Assembly: GCF_002993335.1 (NCBI RefSeq)
Contig: NZ_PVNS01000003.1
Location: 1-64,000 of the forward strand
From: Alkalicoccus urumqiensis
GTDB lineage: Bacteria; Bacillota; Bacilli; Bacillales; Salisediminibacteriaceae
Length of the DNA stretch: 64,000 nucleotides
Direction of reading: 5' to 3'
Positions 41,930-49,898 of this stretch are shown piece after piece. How positions within the stretch are numbered: the first letter of the stretch is position 1; each line of letters begins with the position of its first letter. Below the pieces are notes generated by a model. That model saw nothing but the letters and a program-made list of their open reading frames with translations, was not told where the DNA came from and ran no database searches. A program made the position numbers and the translations under genes.

Positions 41930-44188
41930 ATGAAAATAAGGACGATGGTACTGCTCCTGACGGCGGTGCTCTGCCTCGGCGGAGTGATTGTGGTGGAGGG
42001 CGTCGGGTCACCGATGCTGCTGGAGGAAGCGAAGGAAAACGACGCACGAGTGCTCGAGGAAAATGTCGGCCGGACGGCGAATTTTCTGGAGCTGGAAGAG
42101 GAAGCGCTGCACCGGCAGCTGATTGACTGGTCGGAGTGGAACGAGACACACGACTTCATCCGGAACGAAAACGACGACTATATTGACATGAATCTGGAAG
42201 AAGAGATGCTGGAAAATATCCGCGTGCAGCATGCAGCGTTTTTCGATGAATCAGGAGCGCTCTACTACGAAACCGGTCTGCCCGGAAGCGGAACGGCGGA
42301 AGCCATTCTCCGTCAGCACGAGGAGGAAGGGGATCCGGTCGTCATTCATGCTGCAGAAGACGGCATGATGATGGCGGCGGTGCATCCGATTACGAGAAAC
42401 GACGGGTCGGACCCGGCCGGCATGATGATCATGAGCCGGATGCTGGATGAAACGTACATTGAAAACCTCGGGGAGCTTCTGTCGATCGATATTGCAGCCG
42501 AGTCTGCTGCGCGCGGGGATGCGGTGGCCGCATCGGACCGGATCAGCCGGACGTACCGCCTGCAGACGCAGGACGCGGGACAGCCGCTCGAACTGAGCAT
42601 CGCCGGAAATCAGACGATTTACAACTCCCAGCTGGAGCACCTGCAGCAGCTGAAACAGACAGCAGGCATCGTGTTTCTCGGCGTACTTCTGCTCGTGCTG
42701 CTTCTCACCCGCAAGTACGTCGTCCGGCCGATTTCGCAGGTGGCACTGCAGCTTCAGGACGTGCAGCTGGATCAGCGCCGCGGGACGAGAACGCGGATCC
42801 ATGTTCCCTCGCGCCTCATTGAAACGCAGGATCTGGAAAAGGAGATCAACAGCATGCTCGAGAAGCTGCAGAAATCCCACGAAGAGATTACGGAATTGGC
42901 GTACCACGACCAGCTGACCGGGCTCGGGAACCGCTTTTATCTCACGCACACATTCACGGACTTTACGGCAAAGCACGGAAAAGCGGCGTTGTTTTATTTC
43001 GACCTGGATGGGTTTAAGCAGGTGAATGATACGTGGGGGCATGAGACGGGGGATCTGCTGCTGCAGGAAGCGGCGCGGCGGATCCGGGCGTTTTTTGATG
43101 GGGAGGAGGCGATGCTCGCGCGTGTCGGGGGCGATGAGTTTGTGGTGGTGACGCAGGCGGCGCCGGTGGATCGGCTGAAGCAGACGGGGGCGCTTCTGGT
43201 GGATGTGGTGAGCCGGGAGTACCGGTTTGGTTCGGTGGTGACGTCGGTGACGGCGAGCGTCGGGGTGGCGTCGTACCCGGCGGATGCGGAGGCGCTGTCG
43301 CAGCTTCTGCAGGCGGCGGATCAGGCGATGTATGAGGCAAAGCAGACGGGGAAAGCGCGTGCGGCCGTCTATGCGGAGATGGAGCTTGCCGATGGATTTA
43401 CGCGGCGGGAGACGCTGAAGCGGGATCTGGTGAAGGCGCTCTCCCGCGGGGAACTGCGGCTCGTATACCAGCCGATTTATGAAAGCGGCAGAAAGGTCCA
43501 GGGAGCCGAGGCGCTGCTCCGCTGGCGTCATCCAGTGTACGGCGAGGTGTTTCCGAATCAGTTTATTCCGCTGATGGAGGAGAGCGGCGTCATTCATGAG
43601 GCAGGCCGCTGGGTGCTCCGGGAAAGTGCAGGGCAGCTGAAGCGCTGGCAGGAGCAGGAACGGCCGGATCTGTACGTGTCGATGAACGTTTCCAAGGCGC
43701 AGCTGTCGGAGTATCGGTCGTTTCTGACCGTGCTGGATGAAGTGCTTTCGGAAACCGGCGTTTCCCCGAAGAAGCTGCAGATGGAGATTACCGAGAGCGA
43801 GGTGCATTACGATGACTCGGATCTCGTTACGTTCATTGAAGAAGTGAGCCGCCGCGGCGTGCGGACGGCGCTGGATGACTTCGGGAAAGGGACGGCGTCG
43901 CTGTACGGGCTCCGCCATCTGCCGGTCGATGTAGTGAAAATGGACCGGAGCTTTATGGAAAACATTCCGTACGATGCGTTCAATGCGAGCGTGCTCGTCG
44001 GCATCAACAGCCTGCTTCAGGAGCTCGATGTGCACGTGACGGCAGAAGGCATCGAAAATGACGAGCAGTACCATTTCTTATTGAAGCATGGGATTACGAG
44101 CATGCAGGGCTATTATTTCAGCCGGCCGCTGGAAACGGCCGACATGGAAGCGGTGCTTCAGAAAGGGCAGCCGGCGCTGGATGCATGA
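41930..44188 (+). CDS. CHASE4-GGDEF-EAL cyclic-di-GMP protein
   Basis: 752 residues: N-terminal membrane helix (about 5-25), extracytoplasmic CHASE4 domain (DWSEWNETHDFI, to about 240), second helix (about 248-268), short coiled coil, GGDEF domain with intact RVGGDEFVV, then EAL domain with GAEALLRW and the DDFGKGTASL loop. Both catalytic signatures are kept, so it may make and degrade c-di-GMP; no RxxD inhibitory site precedes GGDEF. Monocistronic. Part of the GGDEF region (about 43000-43440) uses almost exclusively G-ending codons. Confidence 0.93.
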   Translation: MKIRTMVLLLTAVLCLGGVIVVEGVGSPMLLEEAKENDARVLEENVGRTANFLELEEEALHRQLIDWSEWNETHDFIRNENDDYIDMNLEEEMLENIRVQHAAFFDESGALYYETGLPGSGTAEAILRQHEEEGDPVVIHAAEDGMMMAAVHPITRNDGSDPAGMMIMSRMLDETYIENLGELLSIDIAAESAARGDAVAASDRISRTYRLQTQDAGQPLELSIAGNQTIYNSQLEHLQQLKQTAGIVFLGVLLLVLLLTRKYVVRPISQVALQLQDVQLDQRRGTRTRIHVPSRLIETQDLEKEINSMLEKLQKSHEEITELAYHDQLTGLGNRFYLTHTFTDFTAKHGKAALFYFDLDGFKQVNDTWGHETGDLLLQEAARRIRAFFDGEEAMLARVGGDEFVVVTQAAPVDRLKQTGALLVDVVSREYRFGSVVTSVTASVGVASYPADAEALSQLLQAADQAMYEAKQTGKARAAVYAEMELADGFTRRETLKRDLVKALSRGELRLVYQPIYESGRKVQGAEALLRWRHPVYGEVFPNQFIPLMEESGVIHEAGRWVLRESAGQLKRWQEQERPDLYVSMNVSKAQLSEYRSFLTVLDEVLSETGVSPKKLQMEITESEVHYDDSDLVTFIEEVSRRGVRTALDDFGKGTASLYGLRHLPVDVVKMDRSFMENIPYDAFNASVLVGINSLLQELDVHVTAEGIENDEQYHFLLKHGITSMQGYYFSRPLETADMEAVLQKGQPALDA

Positions 44189-44470
44189 GGGCGGAGAGGA
44201 GACCGCGGGCTGGATGCCGCCCGCCAGCTGCTTTCGAACCGTGAACAGATTGAGTCGGCGGCCGGTCTCTGAACGTTGGGGGTAGTGGACGTTTTTCGGG
44301 AGATAGGTGCGTTTTTGCGCGGCGGAGTGATACGTTTTGAAAGAAGTGGACGCCGATCGCTCCGCTGCGGACGTCCACCCTGGAGTTATGAACGTGCAGC
44401 GCGGAGTTACGGACGTTTTCCGAAGAGAAGTGAACGTTTTTCACCCTGCCGAAACAGAACCCGCATTCTG
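44189..44470 (+). repeat. Type-1 periodic intergenic repeat, copy A
   Basis: A head with GACCGCGGGC and GCCCGCC arms and GGCGGCCGGTCTC is followed by degenerate units anchored on GGACGT/GAACGT; ACGT-like anchors start at 44289, 44309, 44332, 44350, 44371, 44392, 44413 and 44434, close to 21 bp apart. Copies are at 54424-54745 and 55790-56150, fragments at 49806-49866 and 63915-64000. The other 370 bp of this 650-bp gap hold a hairpin at 44574 and no recognised gene. Confidence 0.7.
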
Positions 44471-44573
44471 TTTTCCGCTGTCGTTCCAAAAAAACGCTAT
44501 GTTTTTCTGCAAGAGAATATGACAACCGCATCAGCAGCAGTGGATGGCGCTGTTCTTCCATCGGCAGAAAAGG

Positions 44574-44611
44574 CGCCGGTATCCGGGGAAACCCGTGATG
44601 CCGGCGTTTTT
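44574..44611 (+). terminator. Terminator-like two-step hairpin in the long leader gap
   Basis: CGCCGG...CCGGCG outer arms with an inner CGGG-gaaa-CCCG tetraloop stem, then TTTTT. It lies 385 bp after the GGDEF-EAL gene and 230 bp before the FAD oxidase gene, so it may end a non-coding transcript or act as a leader attenuator for the catabolic operon. Confidence 0.45.
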
Positions 44612-44841
44612 GGTATGGAAACGGAAATAGCCCCTGAAAAAGGAAGCGCATACATGATCCGGGTTGTCTGGAAGAGGTACGGAAGAAAATCTCCGTGCCC
44701 TTTAAATTGACTGACTATTTTCACAATTGAACGGCTGTGCTTGGACATTCTGCACAATGACCCGTCGGCCGTTGTGCCATACGATGAGGACAGTTCAACA
44801 GACCGGTTCCGGCCGGCACAATCAAAAGGGGGCTGGAGTCA

Positions 44842-46200
44842 ATGACAGCGATCGAAGCAATAGCGTCCGTCATGGACGAAGGAGAGATCGTGCGGGAGAG
44901 CACGCAGGTGGAAAAGCTCTCCAAAGACTACTACTGGTATTCGCCGGTACTTGCCGAAGAACTTCGCGAAAAACGGGCGGAGGCGGTCATCCGGCCGCAG
45001 TCGTATCAGACATTAAAACGTGCGCTCGAAGCAGCAGCGACAGCGCGCCTGCCGGTAACGGTGCGCGGCGCCGGTACCGGAAACTACGGGCAGGCCATTC
45101 CGCTGAACGGCGGCATCGTCGTCGATTTAAGCGGATTAAATCAGATTCTTCATATAGAAGAAGGAAAAGCCCGGGTGCAGGCCGGCACGAAAATCAAACA
45201 GATTGAAAAGGAAGCAGCGGAAACGAATCAGGAGCTGACGATTTATCCGTCCACCTTTGCCAAAGCGTCGATCGGCGGCTTTATCGCCGGCGGATCGGGC
45301 GGTATCGGCTCGGTGACGTGGGGCAATCTCTGGGACGGCAACGTGCTCTCTGCCGTCGTCATGACTGTCGAAGACGAGGTGCGGCTTCTGGAAGTGGAAG
45401 GGGAAGAGCTGCAGCACTACATTCACAGCTACGGCGTGAACGGACTGCTGCTGGAAGTGACGATCCCGCTGAAGCCGAAGACCGACTGGGAGCAGACGAT
45501 CTTCTCGTTTCCGGATTTCGACAGCGCGCTTACGTTTTCCCAGGAGCTTGCCGCAGGCGCCCTCCGAAAGCGGCTCGTCAGTACGATGGAAAAAGGCATC
45601 GGTGACTTCTTCCTTCCGTTAAAAAAGAGCATCGCCGGGGAGGATCACCTCGTTTTCACGGAAACGTCCGAAACGGAGCGGACAGACGTCCGGGAGCTCG
45701 CAGAAGCCTCCGGCGGCCGTCCGGTCTATGAATCCGACGCTGCCTCCTATCGGAAAGGCCTCGGCATTTCCGACTTTACGTGGAACCATACGACACTCTG
45801 GGCGCTGAAAGCCGACCCGCAGTGGACGTACCTGCAGAACTTTTTCTCCCCCGACACCTACAAAAGCCAGATCGACACGATCAAAGCGCGGTTCGGGGAG
45901 GACGTTTTGTTTCACTTTGAATGGCTCCGGGACAAAGGCACGCTCCTTCCGGCAGCCCTGCCGCTCGTCCGCTATACATCCAAAGAACAGCTGTATGACG
46001 TCATCGCCTTTTTCAACGACATCGGCGCACCGACACACGATCCCCACACCTGCCTGCTCGGCGCCGGGGGCTGGAACCTCCAGCTCGAGGAGATCCGGCA
46101 GCGCAAGGAAACCAACGATCCGTATCAGCTGCTGAATCAGGGGAAGCTCCCGGACAAAGCCGTGCGGGACGAAGCGCTCAGCGCAAAGCAGTCCTCGTAA
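44842..46200 (+). CDS. FAD-binding oxidoreductase, PCMH type (first of two paralogues)
   Basis: 452 residues. Residues about 40-215 form an FAD-binding PCMH/GlcD-type domain: VRGAGTGNYGQAIPLNGG and the GGFIAGGSGGIGSVTWG loop bind the flavin. No FAD_binding 4Fe-4S or berberine-bridge histidine pattern is evident, so the flavin is probably non-covalent. The C-terminal half is diverged from GlcD. A clear paralogue is encoded at 49899-51251. It opens an operon with an ABC importer and three ring-amide-type hydrolases, so oxidation of an imported heterocycle is plausible (inference). Confidence 0.87.
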   Translation: MTAIEAIASVMDEGEIVRESTQVEKLSKDYYWYSPVLAEELREKRAEAVIRPQSYQTLKRALEAAATARLPVTVRGAGTGNYGQAIPLNGGIVVDLSGLNQILHIEEGKARVQAGTKIKQIEKEAAETNQELTIYPSTFAKASIGGFIAGGSGGIGSVTWGNLWDGNVLSAVVMTVEDEVRLLEVEGEELQHYIHSYGVNGLLLEVTIPLKPKTDWEQTIFSFPDFDSALTFSQELAAGALRKRLVSTMEKGIGDFFLPLKKSIAGEDHLVFTETSETERTDVRELAEASGGRPVYESDAASYRKGLGISDFTWNHTTLWALKADPQWTYLQNFFSPDTYKSQIDTIKARFGEDVLFHFEWLRDKGTLLPAALPLVRYTSKEQLYDVIAFFNDIGAPTHDPHTCLLGAGGWNLQLEEIRQRKETNDPYQLLNQGKLPDKAVRDEALSAKQSS

Positions 46201-46233
46201 GGACGGGGAACGACTTTTAAGGAGGAATGATTC

Positions 46234-47115
46234 ATGAGCCAGGAAAGTGTGGCAGCAACAGATACCGTGAAGCAGGAGCGTTTGGATACAGCCGGACAGA
46301 AACGGACAGAGGCGGGGCGCTTTACCGGAAAAGTACGAGAGATCAGCGGACGGGTGCTTCCGCCGGCCGCGGCCTTTCTGATCGGGATCCTGCTCTGGCA
46401 GGCGGTCGTCATGATCACCGGCGTGCCGCCGTATATTCTGCCGGCACCGACCGACATTGCTATCGCGGCAGCGGAAAACGCAGAACGGCTGCAGACGGCG
46501 GTTCTGTCCACGATGCTGTCTTCCGTTGTCGGCTTTATCGCGAGCGTCGTTTTGGGCATCGGGGCGGCGGTGTTGATGGCCAGTTCGAAGATGGTGGAGC
46601 GGAGCTTGTATCCGTACGCGATTATTCTGCAGACGATTCCGGTGGTGGCGATTGCGCCGATTATTGTGATCTGGTTCGGCTCGGGGCTTAATGCGATTAT
46701 GATGATTGCGTTTATCATTGCGTTTTTCCCGATGGTGTCGAATACGCTGATCGGGCTGAATGCGACGGAGAAGAACATGAAGGATTTGTTTCATTTGTAC
46801 AATGCATCGCGCTGGCAGGTGATGTGGAAGCTTCGGTTTCCGGCGGCGCTGCCATTCATCATCGGCGGCATGAAGATTTCGTGTACACTCGCGGTCATCG
46901 GGGCGATCGTCGGGGAGTATATTGCGGGTGGCTCCGGCGGATCCGGGGGGCTCGGCTACGCGATTACCGTGGCCGCATCCCGGCTGCAGACGCCGTACCT
47001 GTTTACGCTCGGGCTTTCAGCATCGGTGTTCGGGATTGTGTTTTTCTTGACCGTCAACTATTTTTCCAGCCGGCTTCTCCGCTCGTGGCATGACTCCGAG
47101 CTGAAGCAGGACTGA
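46234..47115 (+). CDS. ABC transporter permease, NitT/TauT (SsuC-like) family
   Basis: 293 residues with a charged cytoplasmic N-terminus and six membrane segments. The EAA-type loop LFHLYNASRWQVMWKLRFPAALPFI, here quoted only as LYNASRWQVMWKLRFP, binds the ATPase. ATG 46234 follows AAGGAGG. It belongs with the lipoprotein encoded next and the ATPase at 49030. This family imports sulfonates, thiamine pyrimidines, nitrate or aromatic N compounds. Confidence 0.9.
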   Translation: MSQESVAATDTVKQERLDTAGQKRTEAGRFTGKVREISGRVLPPAAAFLIGILLWQAVVMITGVPPYILPAPTDIAIAAAENAERLQTAVLSTMLSSVVGFIASVVLGIGAAVLMASSKMVERSLYPYAIILQTIPVVAIAPIIVIWFGSGLNAIMMIAFIIAFFPMVSNTLIGLNATEKNMKDLFHLYNASRWQVMWKLRFPAALPFIIGGMKISCTLAVIGAIVGEYIAGGSGGSGGLGYAITVAASRLQTPYLFTLGLSASVFGIVFFLTVNYFSSRLLRSWHDSELKQD

Positions 47116-47145
47116 CTTTACATTAAATCCAGGGGGAATGAACAG

Positions 47146-48165
47146 ATGAAAAAGCAGAAGGTATTGGTTTCGGTGACAGGTTTGATGGCAGTGGCGGTCC
47201 TTAGTGCATGCGGCGGGGAAAACGATACGGTCGAGGAAAGTGCACAGGCCGATGAGACGGAAAACACATCGGCGGAACTGACAGAAATGACGCAGGTGAC
47301 GAGCTGGTTCCCGCAGATTGAGAGTGCAGGGCAGTACATGGCGGATATGGAAGGCTATTACGAAGAAGAAGGCATCGACATGACGACAGATCCCGGCGGA
47401 CCGGAAGTGTCTTCGGTATCGATCGTTGCGTCCGGAAACGCCGAGATCGGTATGGCACAGGGCGATGAGGTGCTGCTGGCCATCGAGGAGGGCATTCCGC
47501 TCGTGGCGGTGATGGCCAATTTCCAGCAAAGCCTGCAGGGCATTATGTACCACGGCGAGCATGACGTGTCGGACTTTGACGACCTCGCCGGAGACTTCGA
47601 AATCTTTACGAGCGCCGGCGCCGGCTACTGGGAGTACCTCGTCGCCTCCACCGACATTGAGCAGGAGCAGAACGCGGTATACAGCGGCGACCAGTCGGCA
47701 TTTGTCTCCAACAGCGACGCCGCGTCCCAGATGTACATCACGTCCGAGCCGTACTACCTCGATCAGGAAGGGGTCGATGTCGGCACGCTGCTCATTTCCG
47801 ACTCAGGCTATGAGAACTACGGCGACGTCCTGTTTACGACCGAGGAATTTTACGAGGAGAATCCGGAGCTCGTCCAGGCCTACGTCGATGCGACAGTGCG
47901 CGGCTGGGAGCAGTTCCAGGAGGATCCGGAATCGGTGTATGACTACGTGCACGATCTGGCGGATAACGACAGCTCCACCGACCAGATGGAATATGCAACC
48001 GAGCAGATGGACGAGCACGTCTACGGCGGAGATGCCGTGGAAAACGGCGTCGGCTACATGAGCGAAGAGCGCTGGCAGCAGCTGATTGATCAATTGACCG
48101 AACTCGGCGTCATTGAAAGCGGCATGGAAGCATCCGACGTGTTTGTTTCTGATTTTATTGACTGA
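47146..48165 (+). CDS. ABC substrate-binding lipoprotein, NMT1/THI5-like
   Basis: 339 residues. Signal peptide with lipobox VLSACGG (lipid-carrying Cys22), acidic spacer, then a two-lobe periplasmic-binding fold of the NMT1/SsuA group (SWFPQIESAGQYMA, IGMAQGDEVLLA, SQMYITSEPYYL, FYEENPELVQAYVDA). THI5-like binders often recognise pyrimidines. Very acidic overall. Lies between the permease gene and a creatininase-family gene. Confidence 0.9.
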   Translation: MKKQKVLVSVTGLMAVAVLSACGGENDTVEESAQADETENTSAELTEMTQVTSWFPQIESAGQYMADMEGYYEEEGIDMTTDPGGPEVSSVSIVASGNAEIGMAQGDEVLLAIEEGIPLVAVMANFQQSLQGIMYHGEHDVSDFDDLAGDFEIFTSAGAGYWEYLVASTDIEQEQNAVYSGDQSAFVSNSDAASQMYITSEPYYLDQEGVDVGTLLISDSGYENYGDVLFTTEEFYEENPELVQAYVDATVRGWEQFQEDPESVYDYVHDLADNDSSTDQMEYATEQMDEHVYGGDAVENGVGYMSEERWQQLIDQLTELGVIESGMEASDVFVSDFID

Positions 48166-48217
48166 TCGTTTAGACACGTCCGTTGGAAAAACGAGTAAAG
48201 CCAGAGGAGGCGCTGGG

Positions 48218-49033
48218 ATGTATGATCATCACGAAGCGTGGAGCGGCCGGTTTCTGCCGGCGCTCACCACGCGGAATATCGAGGCATTGGACAAAACGAA
48301 CGCAGCCGTCGTTCTGCCGGTATGCGCGGTGGAGCAGCACGGACCGCATCTTCCGGTCTACACCGACACGATGATCGCAGAAGGACTGCTGCAGAAAGCC
48401 TCGGCAGTGCTTTCAGCCGATACAGACGTCTGGTTTCTGCCACCGCTCGCCTACGGCAAAAGCACCGAGCATCTCGGCCACTCCGGCACGATGACGCTGA
48501 CGGCGGAGACGCTGCAGCACGTCGTTATGGATCTTGCCAGAAGCGTCAAGGAGAGCGGTTTTTCCCGGCTCATTTTATTCAATTCGCACGGCGGCAACAA
48601 CGACCTGCTGAACATGATGGGACGTGAGATCCGCATCGACACCGGCCTGGACGTGTTCCGCGTGAACGCCATGGACGGCCGGGCAGCCCTTGAAGGACTG
48701 ATCAGCGAAGACGAGCTCCGCCTCGGCATTCACGGCGGTGAAGTGGAAACATCGCTGATCCTCGCGCTTGAATCCCGGTGGGTGGATATGGAGAAGGCGC
48801 CGTCGGAAACGTACACGCCGCATGCAGTGATCGACATTAAAGGAAGCCCGGCCGCTGCCTGGACAGCGGATGACTTAACGGCGTGCGGCACGTCCGGAGA
48901 CGCTGCGCGTGCGACGAAAGAAACCGGAGGCATCATTCTCGAGCGCCTCGGCGGAGAGCTCGCCGGGGTATTTGCCGAAATGAGCACGTTTCACGTGAAA
49001 CAGACGAAGCCAAAAGAGGAGGCCCTCTCATGA
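48218..49033 (+). CDS. Creatininase-family amidohydrolase
   Basis: 271 residues. The family metal ligands are visible: Glu39, His41 and Asp50 in VEQHGPHLPVYTD, His124 in FNSHGGN, and Glu175 in IHGGEVETS. These enzymes open cyclic amides such as creatinine, or hydrolyse formamido-pyrimidines and related rings. ATG 48218 follows GAGGAGG. The 3' end carries a near-perfect parS, and the stop overlaps the ATPase start (ATGA). Substrate not known; the surroundings point to an N-heterocycle. Confidence 0.9.
   Translation: MYDHHEAWSGRFLPALTTRNIEALDKTNAAVVLPVCAVEQHGPHLPVYTDTMIAEGLLQKASAVLSADTDVWFLPPLAYGKSTEHLGHSGTMTLTAETLQHVVMDLARSVKESGFSRLILFNSHGGNNDLLNMMGREIRIDTGLDVFRVNAMDGRAALEGLISEDELRLGIHGGEVETSLILALESRWVDMEKAPSETYTPHAVIDIKGSPAAAWTADDLTACGTSGDAARATKETGGIILERLGGELAGVFAEMSTFHVKQTKPKEEALS
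48987..49002. promoter_or_regulatory. parS-like site inside the creatininase-family gene
   Basis: CGTTTCACGTGAAACA differs from parS only in the first base. It is within coding sequence, encoding TFHVKQ near the C-terminus of the amidohydrolase. Confidence 0.8.
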
Positions 49034-49794
49034 ATACAGCTGTCCAGACCCCCGTCCAGATGACCCTCACCGGTGTCGGCAAAGTCTACGCCAACGACAC
49101 GACCGCCCTGCAGAACGTGAACCTCGAAATCCGGCGAGGCGAATTCTACTCCTTCGTCGGCCCTTCCGGGTGCGGGAAATCGACGATCTTTAAGCTGATC
49201 GCCGGTCTCAGTGAACCGACGAGCGGCTCGATTGAAATGAACGGCGAAGAGCTTTCGAAAGAGGATATCGGCTTCGTCTTCCAAAACGCAACGCTGCTTC
49301 CGTGGCGTCCGGTGCTCGATAACGTGGCGCTGCCGCTCGAATTAAAAGGCGTCGGCAAAAAAGAGCGGCGTGAGAAAGCACAGGAGGCGGTGGATCTCGT
49401 CGGGCTGAGCGGCTACGAGGAATCGCTTCCGCGCGAGCTGTCCGGCGGCATGCAGATGCGCGTCTCCATCGCGCGGGCACTCACCGCGCGACCGAAGCTT
49501 CTGCTGATGGATGAGCCGTTCGGCGCGCTCGATGAAATGACGCGCCAGAACCTTCATTTCGAACTGCTGCGGATCTGGCAGAAGACGGAGATGACCGTCC
49601 TGTTTATTACACATAACGTGTTTGAATCGGTGTTTTTATCGACGAAAGTGGCCATCATGTCCGCCGGCCCGGGACGCATCACGAAGGTACACCGCATCCC
49701 GGACTACGAGCGGAACGAACGGTTCCGCAGCTCCCCGGAATTCAGCGACTGGGTCGGCACCATCTCCGAAGAGCTGCACCAGCACGAAGCCTAG
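49030..49794 (+). CDS. ABC transporter ATP-binding protein, SsuB/TauB family
   Basis: 254 residues. Walker A GPSGCGKST, Q-loop VFQNATLLPW, signature ELSGGMQMRVSIARAL, Walker B LLLMDEPFGALDE and switch FITHN are all intact. VFQNATLLPWRPVLDN is diagnostic of the NitT/TauT/SsuB branch. It starts inside the creatininase stop (ATGA overlap) and serves the permease and lipoprotein encoded upstream, from which it is separated only by the amidohydrolase gene. Confidence 0.93.
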   Translation: MNTAVQTPVQMTLTGVGKVYANDTTALQNVNLEIRRGEFYSFVGPSGCGKSTIFKLIAGLSEPTSGSIEMNGEELSKEDIGFVFQNATLLPWRPVLDNVALPLELKGVGKKERREKAQEAVDLVGLSGYEESLPRELSGGMQMRVSIARALTARPKLLLMDEPFGALDEMTRQNLHFELLRIWQKTEMTVLFITHNVFESVFLSTKVAIMSAGPGRITKVHRIPDYERNERFRSSPEFSDWVGTISEELHQHEA

Positions 49795-49805
49795 CGGCGG
49801 CCCGC

Positions 49806-49866
49806 CGTAACGGAAAGAGAACCGGAGACCGCGGGCTGAAAACCGCCCGCCCCTGCAAAAAGCAGG
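49806..49866 (+). repeat. Fragment of a type-1 repeat head
   Basis: GGAGACCGCGGGCTGAAAAC and CGCCCGCC match the head of the 44189 and 54424 repeats; the 21-bp units are missing. It sits within the catabolic operon, between the ATPase and second FAD oxidase genes. Confidence 0.5.
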
Positions 49867-49898
49867 AACAAGCACGGCACAAAAGAGGAGGAACCGCG

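Noticed and set aside
42251-44074. 607-residue minus-strand open frame opposite the GGDEF-EAL gene
   Set aside because: Arg/His-rich antisense frame without start signal, while the plus-strand protein has full catalytic motifs.
44690-44841. Guanidine-I or purine riboswitch before the catabolic operon
   Set aside because: Nitrate/taurine-type transporters often have guanidine riboswitches, but I could not find the conserved cores of these or of TPP elements.
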